Shown here: in pieces, positions 25,842 through 38,990 of the stretch
How positions within the stretch are numbered: position 1 is the stretch's first letter
How the letters are laid out: the number at the start of each line of letters is the position of its first letter
NCBI GenBank assembly: GCA_030141605.1
Contig: JAQGDQ010000145.1
Coordinates: 1 to 64,000, forward strand
Direction: 5' to 3'
Length of the DNA stretch: 64,000 nucleotides
Source: Tubiluchus corallicola
Lineage: Eukaryota > Priapulida > Priapulimorpha > Priapulimorphida > Tubiluchidae
Notes under the pieces: model-generated
Database searches by the model: none
What the model saw: only the letters and a program-made list of their open reading frames with translations
Told to the model about the DNA's origin: nothing
Made by a program: the position numbers and the translations under genes

Positions 25842-28160
25842 AATGAATATAGTGCACATTGTTGTAAAGCCATTTTAGGGCAAACACAAGTTAAATGTTT
25901 TATTATAATTATTACTATTTATAGGATACATCCACTGCCTGTATTTTGGCTGATTTAAGACCGAGTTAATTAGCTTAATATACAAATCTATTATGTATTG
26001 CTAGTCAGGAGGTGCCAGTGAAAGCTGGCTAGAAATAACCAGACCATTTGTGTTAATTATATGTAATATAATTTATTTTATTTGTATGGATTAAACATAA
26101 CAATTTATTACATGTTATTGTCACTTTTGAAAGCCAAAAATAATTTTTCGTTTTTTTAAGTTTATCTATGCTTGTTTTGCGTATACATAAGGATTAGTTA
26201 ACGATTTTTAACACATGATACCAGAATTTTAACAGTTGTAGATAAGTTATCTACTATCTCTTTGCCAACTTTACTTAGCTTAGTCATGTACAAAGATGCA
26301 CTGAAAACAGAATTTATTCAAAAACGATGAAAGTTTAAAATACACAAGTTGAAAACTTTAGTATTCTTATCTAATTCTTGACTTGCTTGTCTTCCTTTGC
26401 AGCATTTTGAATTGCCATGGAAGCTTGGCAATGACAAGCCCATTTACAAACTCAAACTAAATTAGTTGAGTTGTAATATTGGGCTGATTTTCTCTCCTTT
26501 TTACCTTTTTTTCAATATACTAATTTATGGTTCCACATTAATCCATTTGTATTATCAGTTTGTAGATCTATGCTAACATCTGGAATTCTGTGAAAAATCA
26601 TTAGCCACTTTCAACATGCATCTAAAATAGCTATACTTTAATGAACAGGCACAGTTATTTGACATGTTGCTTATAAGCTGAATAATTTATGATAATTCAA
26701 GAACTAAAGCTTTTGTAACCTATTAACCACAGATTATTTACAGCTTTAATTGACTAATCACATCTTTGTATGTCTGTTTGGTTTTAAACAAGCTTAAGTT
26801 GTGCAAGAAGCTTTCTACATGATATAACGTCTTGTATAATATTTGTATTCAAAATTGCAAATCCAATGATTTGCTGATGAACACTTTTAATAAGCTCAAG
26901 CTAGCGAGCATAAATGTGCATTTAAAATGCTAACATGGTTACTTGCAAATTTATTGAAGGACTGCCATGTATTTTCTTGTGTACATTTTACGGAAAACTA
27001 CTTAATTCCTACTTAAAGCCTGTCAAATGGATTTTTGAGACTACAAGCAGAACAAAAGAAAAAAGTACTGTTTCTCACTTCAAGTTTTTATCTAATTCAG
27101 GTTCTAAGCAAATAGTTGTTGAAATGTTAGTTAATCTATCCATTACTATTGAACCTATAAACAAGTATTAAACATATCACCCATAAAACTTAATATGATA
27201 TATGAATCAGTGCCAAAACATAACATTTCTTTATTATTGCCTAGTTTGCTCGATTTGCACAGCAGTGTTTCTGTAAATCTACAATGATTGAACAAATATA
27301 CATGCATGCAGTTATATGGTTTTGATGAGTGAGTATGTGGACTGGGCATAAAGTCATAGTATTTACCCCAAAGACGTATTGTATTGTAATGTATTAGTAA
27401 TAAGTCGGTGGAAGTATGTATCAGTATTAAATGATTGAAAATCTTGTTGCTGAGTGCCAAGAGCTCTTATACTATTTGGAATTTAGGTAAAGGCACTGTT
27501 TTTAATATTTTCAAGCACAATTTCAAGATCATAGTTGGTGTATGAGTGGAACTCTCGTAAAAGTTTTCTTGTTACATAATGGTAATTCCATACATTACTA
27601 ATTTCTAGATATCTTGTTGATTACCTTTCTTGTTCATTGTTCTTCCCAATTATCATCCTGTTCTATTTGTAAAAAATGTATATTTTAATTACCATTTGAT
27701 GTGATAAACAGTTTCTTTGTTCTAGCAACTTTTCTTGCATAATTTTTGTTCTTGTTTCTGCCTAGCACATTTATTCTGTTTGCTCAAACAAAATTTGCCA
27801 AAAAATAGTTCTAATTACTTAACGAAATAAGTTTGATTCTTGTTCTTGCTCATATAGACCTTACACACTGTAAATGTAAATAACTTATATAAATTATTTA
27901 TGTTTGTGTTTATGTCAAATTTACATAATTTAACCGAAATTAATTTGTTTGAAGATTTTTGTTTTTGCTCACTCTGTTTAACGTTTAGGCACAGTTTGCC
28001 GATATTCATTTTTTAAGTGGTTGTAAATGCAACATCCGACTGTATGACTGTAATTTTACTATCATTAAGTCCTTATCTGTGTTGTGATTGTTAATTGTTA
28101 CGCTTTAAATGTGACAAAAATACAAATTTTTAAAACAATACTATGATATTATCCTCTGGT

Positions 28161-28342
28161 ATATGCAGACTTTCTGTTATTATAAAAAAAATATCATCGT
28201 TTGAAATAGAAAAATTAAGCTCCCACATCCAATTGCTTTGATATTGCAGACTTTTGATATGCAGACTTTCTGTTATTATAAAAAAATATCATCGTTTGAA
28301 ATAGAAAAATTAAGCTCCCACATCCAATTGCTTTGATATTTC
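28161..28342. repeat. 96-bp tandem duplication
   Basis: A unit starting ATATGCAGACTTTCTGTTAT at 28161 is repeated at 28257 almost perfectly; one A-run length and the terminal bases differ. Recent local duplication, function unknown. Confidence 0.9.
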
Positions 28343-30028
28343 AGTACAGACTAGGTATGATGTTTAACTGGATACTTGGCCATTTATAAATCTGATTCTT
28401 AATTAATGTCTTCAGTTTTTGGACAGCAGTTTTTTTAAACCATTTCATCCTCAAAAAATCTGATTCTCAAGTTAAAACCTGACAAAATAGCCCATTTCCT
28501 ATTTCAAATTCAAGCCTCCAATTCAAAATGCTTCATGGCTAAGCAGCCACTACTGTACGTCATCAGGTTTTCTGACTTAACAGGCATCCTCTTATGGACA
28601 TTCCAAAAACTAACTGCTTTTAACTGACTGTCACCTAACTGTTCCACTAAAATAAATAAGCAGCAACAGGGTACTCTACAAAAATTTAATAACATCCCTC
28701 AGCAAGTTATGCAACCCAATCAATTAGTAATCGTATTTACAGTCATGTTAATTGCACCACATTGAATGCAGGTGTTGATACAAGTTTAGTTCACTGTTGA
28801 CTACAATGACAGTAACACTATGGTTCAGTACCTAGGAGGGTGCACAGAGCTAATTTTCTTACGATAAAGATTACTCATATATAATGGCTGCTAGCTGATT
28901 GCAAATGCACGGTCTGCACAAAGTTTGTTAAAACACGTTAATCAACATTAGTAGAGAAAATTTAACATACTGTGCAATGAAACTCGTAGTATGGTAACTG
29001 CTCACGATGCTTAACCCTTTAGCAACAGCATGTTTGCCATTAGTATAGCAAAACTCCCTTGTTTCTTTTCTCGTTACAATGAAAGCTTTTGTTAAGTTTT
29101 TACTGTCTACGGTAACAGCTATAGATTTATACATAATATATTTAAGTTTTTGCTGTTTAATGCAATGTCTAATGCCTAACAGCTGAGGCTGAATATTGTC
29201 ATACCATTAACAGTAAAAATATAAACATCAAGTGGGTTTAAAACACTCAAGGCTACAAATAAGCTTAAAGACAAATTTACAATACAAAATACAATTCACA
29301 TAGCCTTTATTATTTACAAAATAATTAAATGAATGCACTTTTCTACATTTGGATCAACAGTTTAGTCATAAATATAGGTGCACCGAAGACACATTTTCAT
29401 CAATCGTACGAAAGCAGATTTTTTATGCTTTAGTGGTACTAAGCCAAAGCTTAATCGAATGATCGGCGGTGCTGCCAAACCGAATTCCAAATAAAATATA
29501 AAATTAAATTGGAATACCAGATCAAAGCTGAACCTAGTTTTTTTTACTGAAACTGAACCGAGCCTTCTTGTAATTCCAATTAAAAAGAATTATGAACTCT
29601 ATAATGGTCTATCTTTTTAAGTTAATGGTGAATGGTGAGCTGTGTAAAATTGTTCTGGTTGCTAAATCTGTTTGTATTTAATGGTTAATGTTATGTAGTA
29701 AAGTATTAAGTATTTTAAAAGTAGCCTTGACTCTTTCAAAAGCTCTTCAAACTAATTGAGAAAAACCGTATTTAAGCAAAACTGCTATAGTACAATTGTT
29801 TACTACCTGGATTTCTCATTGATTTATTTTGTTGTGCATAATCCATAGTATCAGCAAATACAGCACCGCTATGCTATTGCGCATCGACACAACTTGTGTA
29901 TCAATGGTGTATCACAGTTTTCGAGTTATCATGCAGAACCAGAAAGCAAAATATCGGCTGTTGTACCATGATTGCTACTTATTATTGGCTTTTTGCAGAT
30001 AAACTTTCATAAGCATTACAGGGAAATG

Positions 30029-30405
30029 CTTATATCGGTCAAGTGACCCAACGGCCATGTGTAGAGGAGTAAACCTTCCAAATCAGGAGTGGAGCCCCGA
30101 AGGCGGACCAGTGCAGCATGCTCACTGACTCCGGCAGCTCTTGCAGCCAACCTGGTGCCAAATGTATCGCTCCGCCTTCCTTTGGACTACACCAGAGAGG
30201 AAGAGAGGGGGTTCCTGCTGTCTGGGCAACTCATGATCTCCATACACCTTGCCCAGGCATGCGCCATGGAGAGGCCACTCCAGTGGTTCAAGGATCGGAT
30301 TGCTCAGCCACAGTTGATGCTGCAGCTCCATCAATGTGAACAATAACTGACTCTCTTGGCGCACACTCCATTGTCTTCCGACACAGAAGGATGCCAACAA
30401 CAACA
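30029..30405 (+). mobile_element. Retrotransposed insert with 10-bp target-site duplication
   Basis: The 10-mer ACAGGGAAAT occurs at 30019-30028 and again at 30406-30415, bracketing 377 bp that is distinctly richer in G+C than its surroundings and ends in (CAA)n. This is the signature of insertion by a non-LTR retrotransposon. The body carries short open frames on both strands, none with a domain I recognise, so it is either a SINE or a 5'-truncated LINE 3' end. Confidence 0.75.
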
Positions 30406-31343
30406 ACAGGGAAATATTCGGTTTGTTTAATGTAATTTTTGCCGAATGTGACAATTATTAAAAAAGTAAGTTCGCTATACTGAAGATTCGCTGAACCTTT
30501 AGTGATTACACCCAAAGTTTACCGGACTGGATTATTATACTGATACTGATATTCCAAGAATATATTGATAATCCGAATATTCGGTGCACCCTAGTCATAA
30601 AACTAATTTTCAAGAAAGTATTCTCAAGTTATTGCTGCTCTTGACTACATTTTTAGTACAAAACATGAATGAAAATGCACAGATTAACAAGTCCTCTACG
30701 CAAGATTAAACTGTTTCCTATAATAGGAAGAGAAGAACAGAACATGCATAAGAGAAGCTTAAGGTCATGTAAATTAGTTTATACTTCACCAGCCTCATAC
30801 TGCACAGACATTTTATCTGATGTTATAGACTAGATAAAATAGCTTTAAGAACTCGTACAGAATTTATTTTCACGTGATCTAAAACTTCACACACAAACAA
30901 CATGATTTAATCAAGAAATAAATTGAATTTGAATACTTAATAATGATTTCTCAAAAATTCTGTTAACATGGGCTGAATAAACTGTGTTTCATGTATTTAC
31001 AATTACAAATATATGTATGTATATAATAGCAAATTATGTAGGTTATTTTAAGAGAATTTTTACTGTAACTAAAATTAAAACTGTTGTAATTAAGAACAGC
31101 AAAAGGGAAGGTAAATAACTCAATTATTAGTTATACATTGTAAAGCAATAGTTATTAATTACGTTTACAGTTACAAAGTGACTAGCATTTTGAACTGTGC
31201 AAGAGCTAGCCAAGTTGTAATAACTCTAAAACACTGATATGCTGGTTTTAAAATCGTTCGACTTTTTTCTGCTGTATAAAATTGATGCACAGTCATTGGA
31301 GATTATTGGATTTTGCAAATATGGCAAATTTTGTGCTCTGCAA

Positions 31344-31454
31344 CTACCACATATATTCAATCTCATCATTACTAAATATAATAAAATAAACTAGGATCGA
31401 TATAAATACAACAATATTACCCGCAGACACGAATGCACATGCTTTCCACTGAAT
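31344..31454 (-). CDS. LEPROT: LEPROT last exon
   Basis: After acceptor [27 protein letters not shown] followed by a hydrophobic stretch and NDEIEYMW, then TAG. Corresponds to the fourth membrane helix and the family's acidic Trp-ending C-terminus. Confidence 0.92.
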   Translation of the reverse strand: MQWKACAFVSAGNIVVFISILVYFIIFSNDEIEYMW

Positions 31455-34400
31455 CTGAAAATAAAAAGAATTAACAATATTATGTTTACAATAATGTATG
31501 AATGGATCTGAAGTTGAGTCAGTTGCTACTACATCAGCTGACTCACACAGTAAATCAGCTAGCTCGGCTGAGTTTGACTGACTTTTCAGCTGAGTTGGTT
31601 TAAAGAAAAAAATCTAAGTCAGCTAAGTCAGCTAAACTTGCGAATTTTTTTAGCTAAATGAATGATAAATAGTTAGTTAACTGTTAATTATGGAGACAAA
31701 TTTTTTAGATAATTTGTGTAGCTTATAGATAGAAAAAAGCTGATATACAAACTCAAATAATGCATTAAAGATCAATTTTTTATTATTATAAAAAAGCAAT
31801 GGGTTCATTGCAAATAAAACTTAAATTCAACTTTTGGCGAGGTTTATCTTGATCACCAAATTGATCCCATACGTGTGACTTATGCTGCCTATTTGTGTAT
31901 CTATTTTTGAATTCAGACCAGCTTTCTCATTAAAAAATTTCTGAAGTTTACTATCTCTGCCATCAAACACACAATCTGACCGCAAATCTGCGATTTGCCA
32001 TATTTCAACCAGTGATTTACAGTACCACGTGATTATCACAAGAGCAAAAATCTTCACAGTCAGCAAAAATGTCGGCTAGCTTGACTCCTATCACTGAGAG
32101 GCTTGTGTGGCTCACGGCTCATTGTATGAACTTCTTAAATTACTATAATTATATAGTATTTCCTCGCTTAACGATGCTAATGCGTTCCAGCAAAATGCAA
32201 CGTTATGTGAAACGTCATTAAACAAAGCCAAGACTTCCACAGAAAGTAATGTAAAAAAATTAGGCTACGTTCCAAAGGCAAAAATCAATGCTGCTTAACT
32301 CATACAAATTAAACATTTTACATGAATTTGACTCTACTGACTAATTTCTTTCTGCTTGCTTGAAACGTAAAACCACCTATATATCTTACTTACCTAGCTA
32401 ACATTTTCTCTTTAGTTGATGTTTAAGTCTAGGCAGCGGTTAAACAAAAAACACTGCAGCAGTTTCAAACCCAAGCTCTGGGGTAACCTTGGGAATTTTA
32501 TCTAGAAATTTAGTCTGGTTGCTATAACAACAGGTCTCAGGCAAAATTCCTTTGCATAAAGTTTACTCCCATGTCTCGCTTGATATAAACGGCTAGCATT
32601 TAGTAGACAGTCGGAAAGCAAAAATGTATATACTTGTATAATAATTGCAGTGTTTACATTACTAGTGCATTTTTAGAACAGAATATTGCAATACGTACTG
32701 TTTTAAGGCATCAAATTAAGTAAAAAAGTTTTATTGCTAAATAAAAATTGGCTTTGAGCAAAGCAAGAAAATCGTCGTTAAGTGAAAAAAGGTGTCAAAT
32801 GTTCAGCATCGTTAAAATGAAATGGGGAGTCATTAAGCGAAGACTTGCTGTATGCAGGTATACTAGTCAATCACTGAAGCTTAATCTAAACAATCAAAAA
32901 TCCTATTTCACCAGGTGAAGTACTCACAAAACACCCACTTTTATAACAGGAAACCAAAACAGATATGCAGACTGTGATTGGCTGATAGACTACAGACACC
33001 CAACAGTAAAAACTAAACATTTCGTTTCACTGCACTTCATATTATTGGTTACCTTACTGTTCTGATATTAAAGGGGAAGAAAAGCCAATCTTAAAGTACG
33101 TCCCAAAAAACTTTCCACACAAAGTTATATTACTTATAGGCTTACCTGCTTGAAAGACTTACATAACTAAAAAAGAAAATTGTGTGTAATTTAAAATATA
33201 AATTCTCTGATTATTTTTTCAAACTTCATGCAGTGTCATCTAAACTTGTTTCAAAAGTCCTACCGTCACAGTGGCTGCTCCTAACGGTCATCACACGAGT
33301 TGAAATTTTCAAATTTTATACAGCATTAATACAAGCTCTGAGCAAAACAAGGCAATATGTAGACCTGTGATACAAAATTTCAAGACTTGAGAAAGTAAAC
33401 AATTTTCTTGTGCTTTAAAATGAAGTTGACAAAGTAAAGCTTTTATTAAGCTATTAAATGAATCTATCAAATTGAATTTATCTCTACGGAAAGAAACTTT
33501 TGCAAACTCAAATGTATAAATTTAACTACCTTAACTCTCACTATTGTCAGCCATCAAATAACTACATAATTAAAAAATAAAACAATGGCTTACAACTGGT
33601 GAGTCAACTCTTGGTGACCGTGCAAGGATAATTGGCAACGCAAATGCAGATATCACTATTCCAGTTGTTATAAATAGAGCTACTTCGATAAGTAAACTGC
33701 TTGCTGCCATCTCGTCAGCATAGCGTTTTGCAATCACCATTGGTATTGGAGCCAACACGTAGAAAAACAAAACAAATAACGGCCACCAGTTTCTATAAGG
33801 AACAAAAGTGAATGAAAATGACACAAGGCCTATTATATGTAAGTCGATTCTAGACCATGCCACCGACATGCTCTGCTCGTGCATTGCACAAAATATTTCT
33901 CATTGGAATTATATAGTACAAGTTACCTGAACATGATTAAGAACTTTTCAGATAAATGAAGATGCTTTGAAACTGTTCAAAACAGTTTTTTCCCCCAGAC
34001 CTGTTATTTCATCCTTTATCTGCACACAAATTTTCTAGCTAAAAATGATGTTTCAAAGTTTGAAATGGCAAGCTCATTTTTGGATGCTATCCTTAACATA
34101 ACATGTTTAGCATTTTACAAAACACAGAGAAATTCCTATTTTGGTAAACGTTTTCTGAACTTTATTTTTTACGTTTCACCTGAAGAGGACGTACACAGTG
34201 TGCTTGAACATTTCGTTTTTCAGTTTTTTGCAAGAACTTTTTTTACTAATTTTTCTAATTTGGCCAAAAAGTAAATACTTCTGTGTGTGCTAAATTAACA
34301 TCGCCAATATTCTTCAAAATCGTATTGTAAGACTTGTGATGCACATAAGCCCGAGCTCTATGAAACACCAATCATTCTTATACTTCAGAAAATATGCTAC

Positions 34401-34715
34401 ACCAAGAATTTCTTCCATTTTACTACCTTTCAAATATAAAGCTGAGCAATAAGGCCAACAACACTACCACAACGGCAACAATGCCAACACAACTATCAAT
34501 ACTATTGCCACCATCAACAATTAATGCAGAGCACTTGTAAAAAACATCAGAAGGTTTATTGCAAACATTTGCAGTAAAAATGTGTACCACAAGACTGTTG
34601 ACAAATTTAAAAAAAGCAAAATAAGCCAAATAACAATACTCACAAATTAGGGAGAGCACAGCCCAGAACAACAAATGTAAGGCCTATAGATCCTGTAAAT
34701 GCTAAAGCTACCAAC
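31344..34715 (-). CDS. LEPROT: LEPROT/LEPROTL1 (endospanin) family protein, three visible exons
   Basis: Small four-helix membrane protein of Golgi and endosomes (the VPS55 family) that controls receptor trafficking. In vertebrates it limits surface leptin and growth-hormone receptors. Exons 34644-34715, 33594-33792 and 31344-31454 (minus strand) join in frame: [20 protein letters not shown], then [20 protein letters not shown] with [19 protein letters not shown], then a last helix and an acidic, Trp-ending tail (NDEIEYMW). All match the family's order. The first exon, holding only Met and a few residues, was not found. Known members are about 131 residues; the 127 visible residues fit. Three extra residues lie between ILAR and IQWKA. 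It converges on PKA-C and is divergent from Patched. Confidence 0.93.
31512..31635. repeat. Degenerate GTCAGCTGA-type repeat tract
   Basis: About 125 bp with at least eight variants of TCAGCTGA/TCAGCTAA in either orientation, including E-box-like CAGCTG sites. Looks like a decayed short tandem repeat. Confidence 0.5.
32154..32850. mobile_element. Diverged Tigger/pogo-type MITE
   Basis: Imperfect terminal inverted repeats: left AGTATTTCCTCGCTTAACGA and right, reversed, AGCAAGTCTTCGCTTAATGA, each next to TA. No transposase. Ends resemble those of the intact element at 35039-35971 (a CGCTTAA core near the tip). Confidence 0.65.
33594..33792 (-). CDS. LEPROT: LEPROT middle exon
   Basis: 66 codons plus a split Leu. 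Contains [16 protein letters not shown], then IAKRYADEM, then [19 protein letters not shown]: helices two and three with the intervening loop. GTAAGC donor, phase 0. Confidence 0.96.
33793..34643. other. LEPROT intron (between exons 2 and 3)
   Basis: 850 bp of AT-rich intron; nothing recognised. Confidence 0.7.
34644..34715 (-). CDS. LEPROT: LEPROT N-terminal helix exon
   Basis: Starts with one base completing a codon (phase 2 intron before it), then [20 protein letters not shown] and LPN, ending in phase 2 at GTGAGT. Matches the first membrane helix after the MAG-type start. Confidence 0.93.
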
Positions 34716-35038
34716 CTAAAACAGTCAAGATTCATTGTTTTATTTTGTCTGTACATAAAATATTATAATAATACTAAGTAAATTTTGTACAAAAATTCAA
34801 ATAAAGTCAGTAGATAATAAAGTATTAGAGCAGTAATAATAATAATAATAACATAGTGTCGTAATTAATGTAAAAAAACAACTCACGCTGTATAACATGA
34901 TGTTCATCAATCAGTCCAACAGATCCATCGACAAGATGAAAAACATGAAAATAAAAAATGACATCATCAAACTACTACTCATTATTATCAGACAATGACT
35001 TGAACATCAAAGGTGCTGATGGCAACTCTACATATATA

Positions 35039-35971
35039 CAGTAGGCGCCGCTTAATAGACTCACTATGGGACCAAGGTGTTTTGACCCAATTAACCGACT
35101 GAACCTATGGGTGTAGTATTACAGGAATAAGTATGAGTCACCAGCTTACTATGCACTACAAAGGTTTTTAATGGATTTTAGAAATGAAATAATACTTAAT
35201 TTCCTTTATGCAGTTAAAAATTAGAAAAAATATTTTAAAATACTAATTTATATTAAGTGAATTGGCAATAAATTAAAAAGTACATTTTCTAAATCACAGA
35301 CTTTTCTAAGTCTGTTTATTTGCAAAAATTACAAAAATTGCTTCGAAGTCAGCTCTTTCATTTTCTCGCGAAGAAGTTGGCCCACAAAGTTCTCATAATT
35401 ATAAAAATGTTGAAAATCTGTCGTTGTGTGTGACTAAAACAGTTCTGAATCGTCTGCTCACTTACATTGCCATTATTTGCTGTACGATGTTTACTCTTGT
35501 AAGTCACAAGGAATACGGCCTGATTATAATACCTGCATCTTTGACTGTTAACTCATTAAGCCTGAAAGCGTGATTTGCAACGAGAGCATCAAAAGGAAAC
35601 CGCTAGGCAAGTGAATAAATGTTTAGCTTCCAGAAATTCTTTGGGTAACAGTGGGCGAGCGGGTAACAGATTCAAAACCTCTACGTTCGTGTATTAGTGC
35701 ATGATAAACGTAGCTGCTTATAAACAAAACGGTACTTAACATGATTGTTTCTGCATACATAGTGCACAAAAGGGAAGTAAAGATGACATAAAAGTAGGAA
35801 AGGCTCTTTAAGTAGGTGAAAGAAAAATATTGAGTCAATTACGCGGAGTTATTTGAGTCAATTACAGATAGTTTTTGTGTACATTTGAATAGAAGCAGCC
35901 CGTTCCAGGCGGTTTTGAGTCAATTAAGCGATTGAGTCTTTTACCGTGAGTCTATTAAGCGGCGCCTACTG
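35039..35971. mobile_element. Intact Tigger/pogo-type MITE (933 bp)
   Basis: Perfect 26-bp terminal inverted repeats (35039-35064 and 35946-35971) beginning CAGTAGGCGCCGCTTAATAG, flanked on both sides by TA, the target of Tc1/mariner and pogo/Tigger transposases. There is no transposase ORF, so it is non-autonomous. Perfect repeats suggest a fairly recent insertion. Confidence 0.92.
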
Positions 35972-36329
35972 TAAATAAAATCGTTAGGCTAGTATAGTGG
36001 TAATACTAAAGTAAAGTAATAATTTTCATCAAAACAACTCAACCTTTAATTCCTGCCATTTTCAGTATCAAGACTTGAACTTAATGATTCTCTGACTTCT
36101 GTTAACCAGCTTCAACAGTAATCACATTTATATTGTCATAATGCTGATTGTTTACTTGGTGATTGATATTTGAAGCAAAAAATTCATTTCAGAGTTTACA
36201 GTTTTCACATGATCAACGCCATGTTAAAAACAAAAAAAAATTCTTGGTCGCGAAACGCACCCAATATTTCAGCTTAATGCGGTTTATTTACCACCATTTT
36301 TGCCTACAAAAAATTTCATTCTGCAAATT

Positions 36330-38990
36330 AAGGTATCATTGTCAAACAGAAATTTATATCCAGATTTCAAGAATTGACTGAAAGGATTTGTATGATTAAA
36401 GTAAAGGTCGATAACAAGCAATATTCCCTTATATCTGCCTATGCATCTACTCTACCTGTAAGTGAGAAAAATCCTGTGGTACGCGAAAAGTTCTACAGCG
36501 ACTTAGATCGTGATTTTCTAATAGTAGCAGGTGATTTTAATGCAAAAACAGGTTCAGGGTACAACTATTATCCTGATAATATTGGCAAATTTGGGAAAGG
36601 TGACCTAAAAAGCAATGGAGAATATCTTTTAGATCTAGCACATCTAAATGAATTGATACTTATTAACACAACTTTCGATCATAAGATGGCTCATAAAGCT
36701 ACATGGGAAGCTCCAGATAGAAAAAATAAGTAAAAACCTTTTAGGAACCAGATTGATTATGTTATCATTAAGCAGAAACACGGGATAAGTGTAAATGATG
36801 CAAGATCATACAGTGACATTGAAACTTTCTCAGACCACAGACTAGTAATTGCAAAGTTAATGTAAAGAGGAACTTGGCATCCCTGGCAAAGAACAATATA
36901 TCTAGGCAATTTCAGTGTGACAAATCAAAACATCAAGACATTGAAATTACATATGAAGAGAAAGTTGAGCATCATTTCGAAGAAATTACACAAGCCAATG
37001 TTCAAGAGCAATGGGATAACATTGTTAATACGTGCACACAGGCATCAAACGAAGTTTTGGGTCACTCTACAAACAGAGCAAAGAAGATTTTTGCTAACAA
37101 ACAAGTTGACAAATTATCAGCTGAACAGAAAGAAATTGGGCTGAAGCACAATACAGAAATTCCAAAAGCTTAAAGAGTTTACAGATGTGGTCCACCAGGT
37201 TAAAAAAGAAAAGTTATTGGAAGATATTGCAGAAACTGAAAACAGCAAAGATCACTCTAGTAGGATGTATAAGGCAGTCCCAAAAATCCATAGAAGTAAG
37301 CCAAAGGCAGGATATTAGTTGAAACTGATGATTACTGCCAATGAACTAGAAGCATCAGAAATTATAACTACATTTTTTGAAAGGGCTTATAACAACTATA
37401 ATGCAAAAAATATCCCTGAGATTAAACCAATAGCAATCGGATCACCTTTTGTTCCTGAAGACGTTTCAAGGCAATAAAATTTTTAAAGAATGGAAAAGCC
37501 CACATATAGAATATCTTGTAGCAGAACAGCTAAAGCATGGGCCAAAGATCATTAGCACTGGAATATAAAATTTACTAAACACTACTGCGTAAACAGGAAA
37601 CTATGCAAAAGAAGTTAAGCAGAGGATATTAGTGCCTATTCCAAAGCCTAAAAAGAAGAAAAAACCAGTAAAAATTTAAGACCAATTATACTGCTGTTAA
37701 GGAAAATCTTGGCCTTATGCATGATCACACGCATACATGACAGATTAAATGGCAACATTCCACAAAGTCAAGCTGCATATAGGGAGGGACGTAGCACTAC
37801 TGAACTAGTAATGTCAGCAAAAATACTAGCAGAAAAAGCAGTCGCATTCAATTCTTATCAAATCACGATTTTGTTACTTGATATGAGCAAGGCATTTGAT
37901 ACAGAGAAATTCTCTTCGATGATCTACAAACTGCACTACAACCAGACGAACTGCATCTTATCACAATTCTACTAAATTATGTTAAACTTACTGTAAAAAT
38001 TGGGAACACTTTAGGAAGAACTTTTAGCAAGAATATTGGGGTCCCCCAGGGGGACTGTCTTAGTCCATTACTTTTCACTCTCTACCTAGCAGATGCACTT
38101 AAGATCCACACTCCTCCAAATGATGATCATGATTACGGTACCACTGTCTGATAACCTTCCTCAACATATTCTGGATTACTCTTATCCTGCTTTGGAATCC
38201 TATGAACCATTTCTCATTGATCAACAATACGCAGACGATGTTGGATGGATTAGTGTATCAAATTTTCAAACTAACACAATAAAAAGGGATTTTCCAAAAA
38301 AAACTAGAGAAAAGAAATCTTCAAGTAAACCAGTCAAGAACAGAAGAATATATATTAAGAGATGGTAATCAGTCTTGGAAAAAGTGCAAGTACATGGGCA
38401 CTTTTCCAAGCACCGAAGATGATATTAAAAGCAGAAACCAACAAGCAATGCAAGCTTTTCTTTAGCACAAGAATGTATTAACTAGCAAGCAATTGTCTTA
38501 ATGTATCACTTCGATTATTACGTTACCAGCATATTTATGTACAACAGTGAAACTTGGGGTTTAACGATTACTCAAGAAAAGCAGATTGACACATTTCATA
38601 GAAGTCTTCTTAGGAAAGTTTTAAATACATAATCATACATAATCAAAAATGAAGATTTATACATCAGAACAAAATAGATTTATTGGAGTTAAAAGTCAAG
38701 ATCAGAAGATTAAGGTAGCTAGGACATCTTCTAAGATTACCAAATGAAGCACCAGTAAGAATTGTCTAAAGGAAGCCTTAAAACCTTGCAAAAACCACCT
38801 GGTAAACCTAAAACAACTTGGATAGCTAAGATAAATAAAGATGTTCAACAACTTCAACCAAATCTGTCTTTAGGAGTAGAAGAACTTACGCTGTTAGCTG
38901 CAGATAGAAGAGGGTGGAATACTCTGATAAATGTTGATACCTCAGTGCCTACAATAGGTGGAATGAGATCTTGAAGAAGAAAAATTAAGG
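36330..38990 (+). mobile_element. Decayed non-LTR retrotransposon (LINE), 5' truncated
   Basis: Successive frames, broken by frameshifts and stops, carry the two enzymes of a LINE ORF2. The 36374-36733 frame has the endonuclease core (FLIVAGDFNAKTG, a later TWEAPDRK). A shifted frame continues to NQIDYVI and SDHRLVIAKL motifs before 36865. Reverse-transcriptase blocks follow: PQSQAAYREGRSTTEL and LLLDMSKAFD near 37757-37900, GVPQGDCLSPLLFTLYLADA near 38038-38100, and a YADD box at about 38227. A C-terminal segment lies at 38762-38974, followed by a GAAGAAGAAAAA tail. It cannot encode an active protein. The clade (RTE, Nimb or CR1-like) is unresolved. Confidence 0.93.

Larger units (their letters stand above)
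25842..31343. other. Intergenic region between PKA-C and LEPROT 3' ends
   Basis: The two genes converge on this 5.5-kb AT-rich spacer. It contains a tandem duplication (28161-28342) and a target-site-flanked retro-insertion (30029-30405). A TTTATT at 30863-30868 would be an AATAAA for LEPROT on the minus strand. I see no further gene. Confidence 0.6.
31455..33593. other. LEPROT intron (between exons 3 and 4)
   Basis: Holds a CAGCTGA/CAGCTAA-rich tract (31512-31635) and a diverged MITE (32154-32850). The rest is AT-rich with no coding signal recognised. Confidence 0.7.

Noticed and set aside
34860-34990. Candidate LEPROT first exon (minus strand ATG and GTGAGT donor near 34884)
   Set aside because: The only ATG frame ends in the wrong phase for exon 2, and the right phase contains a stop.
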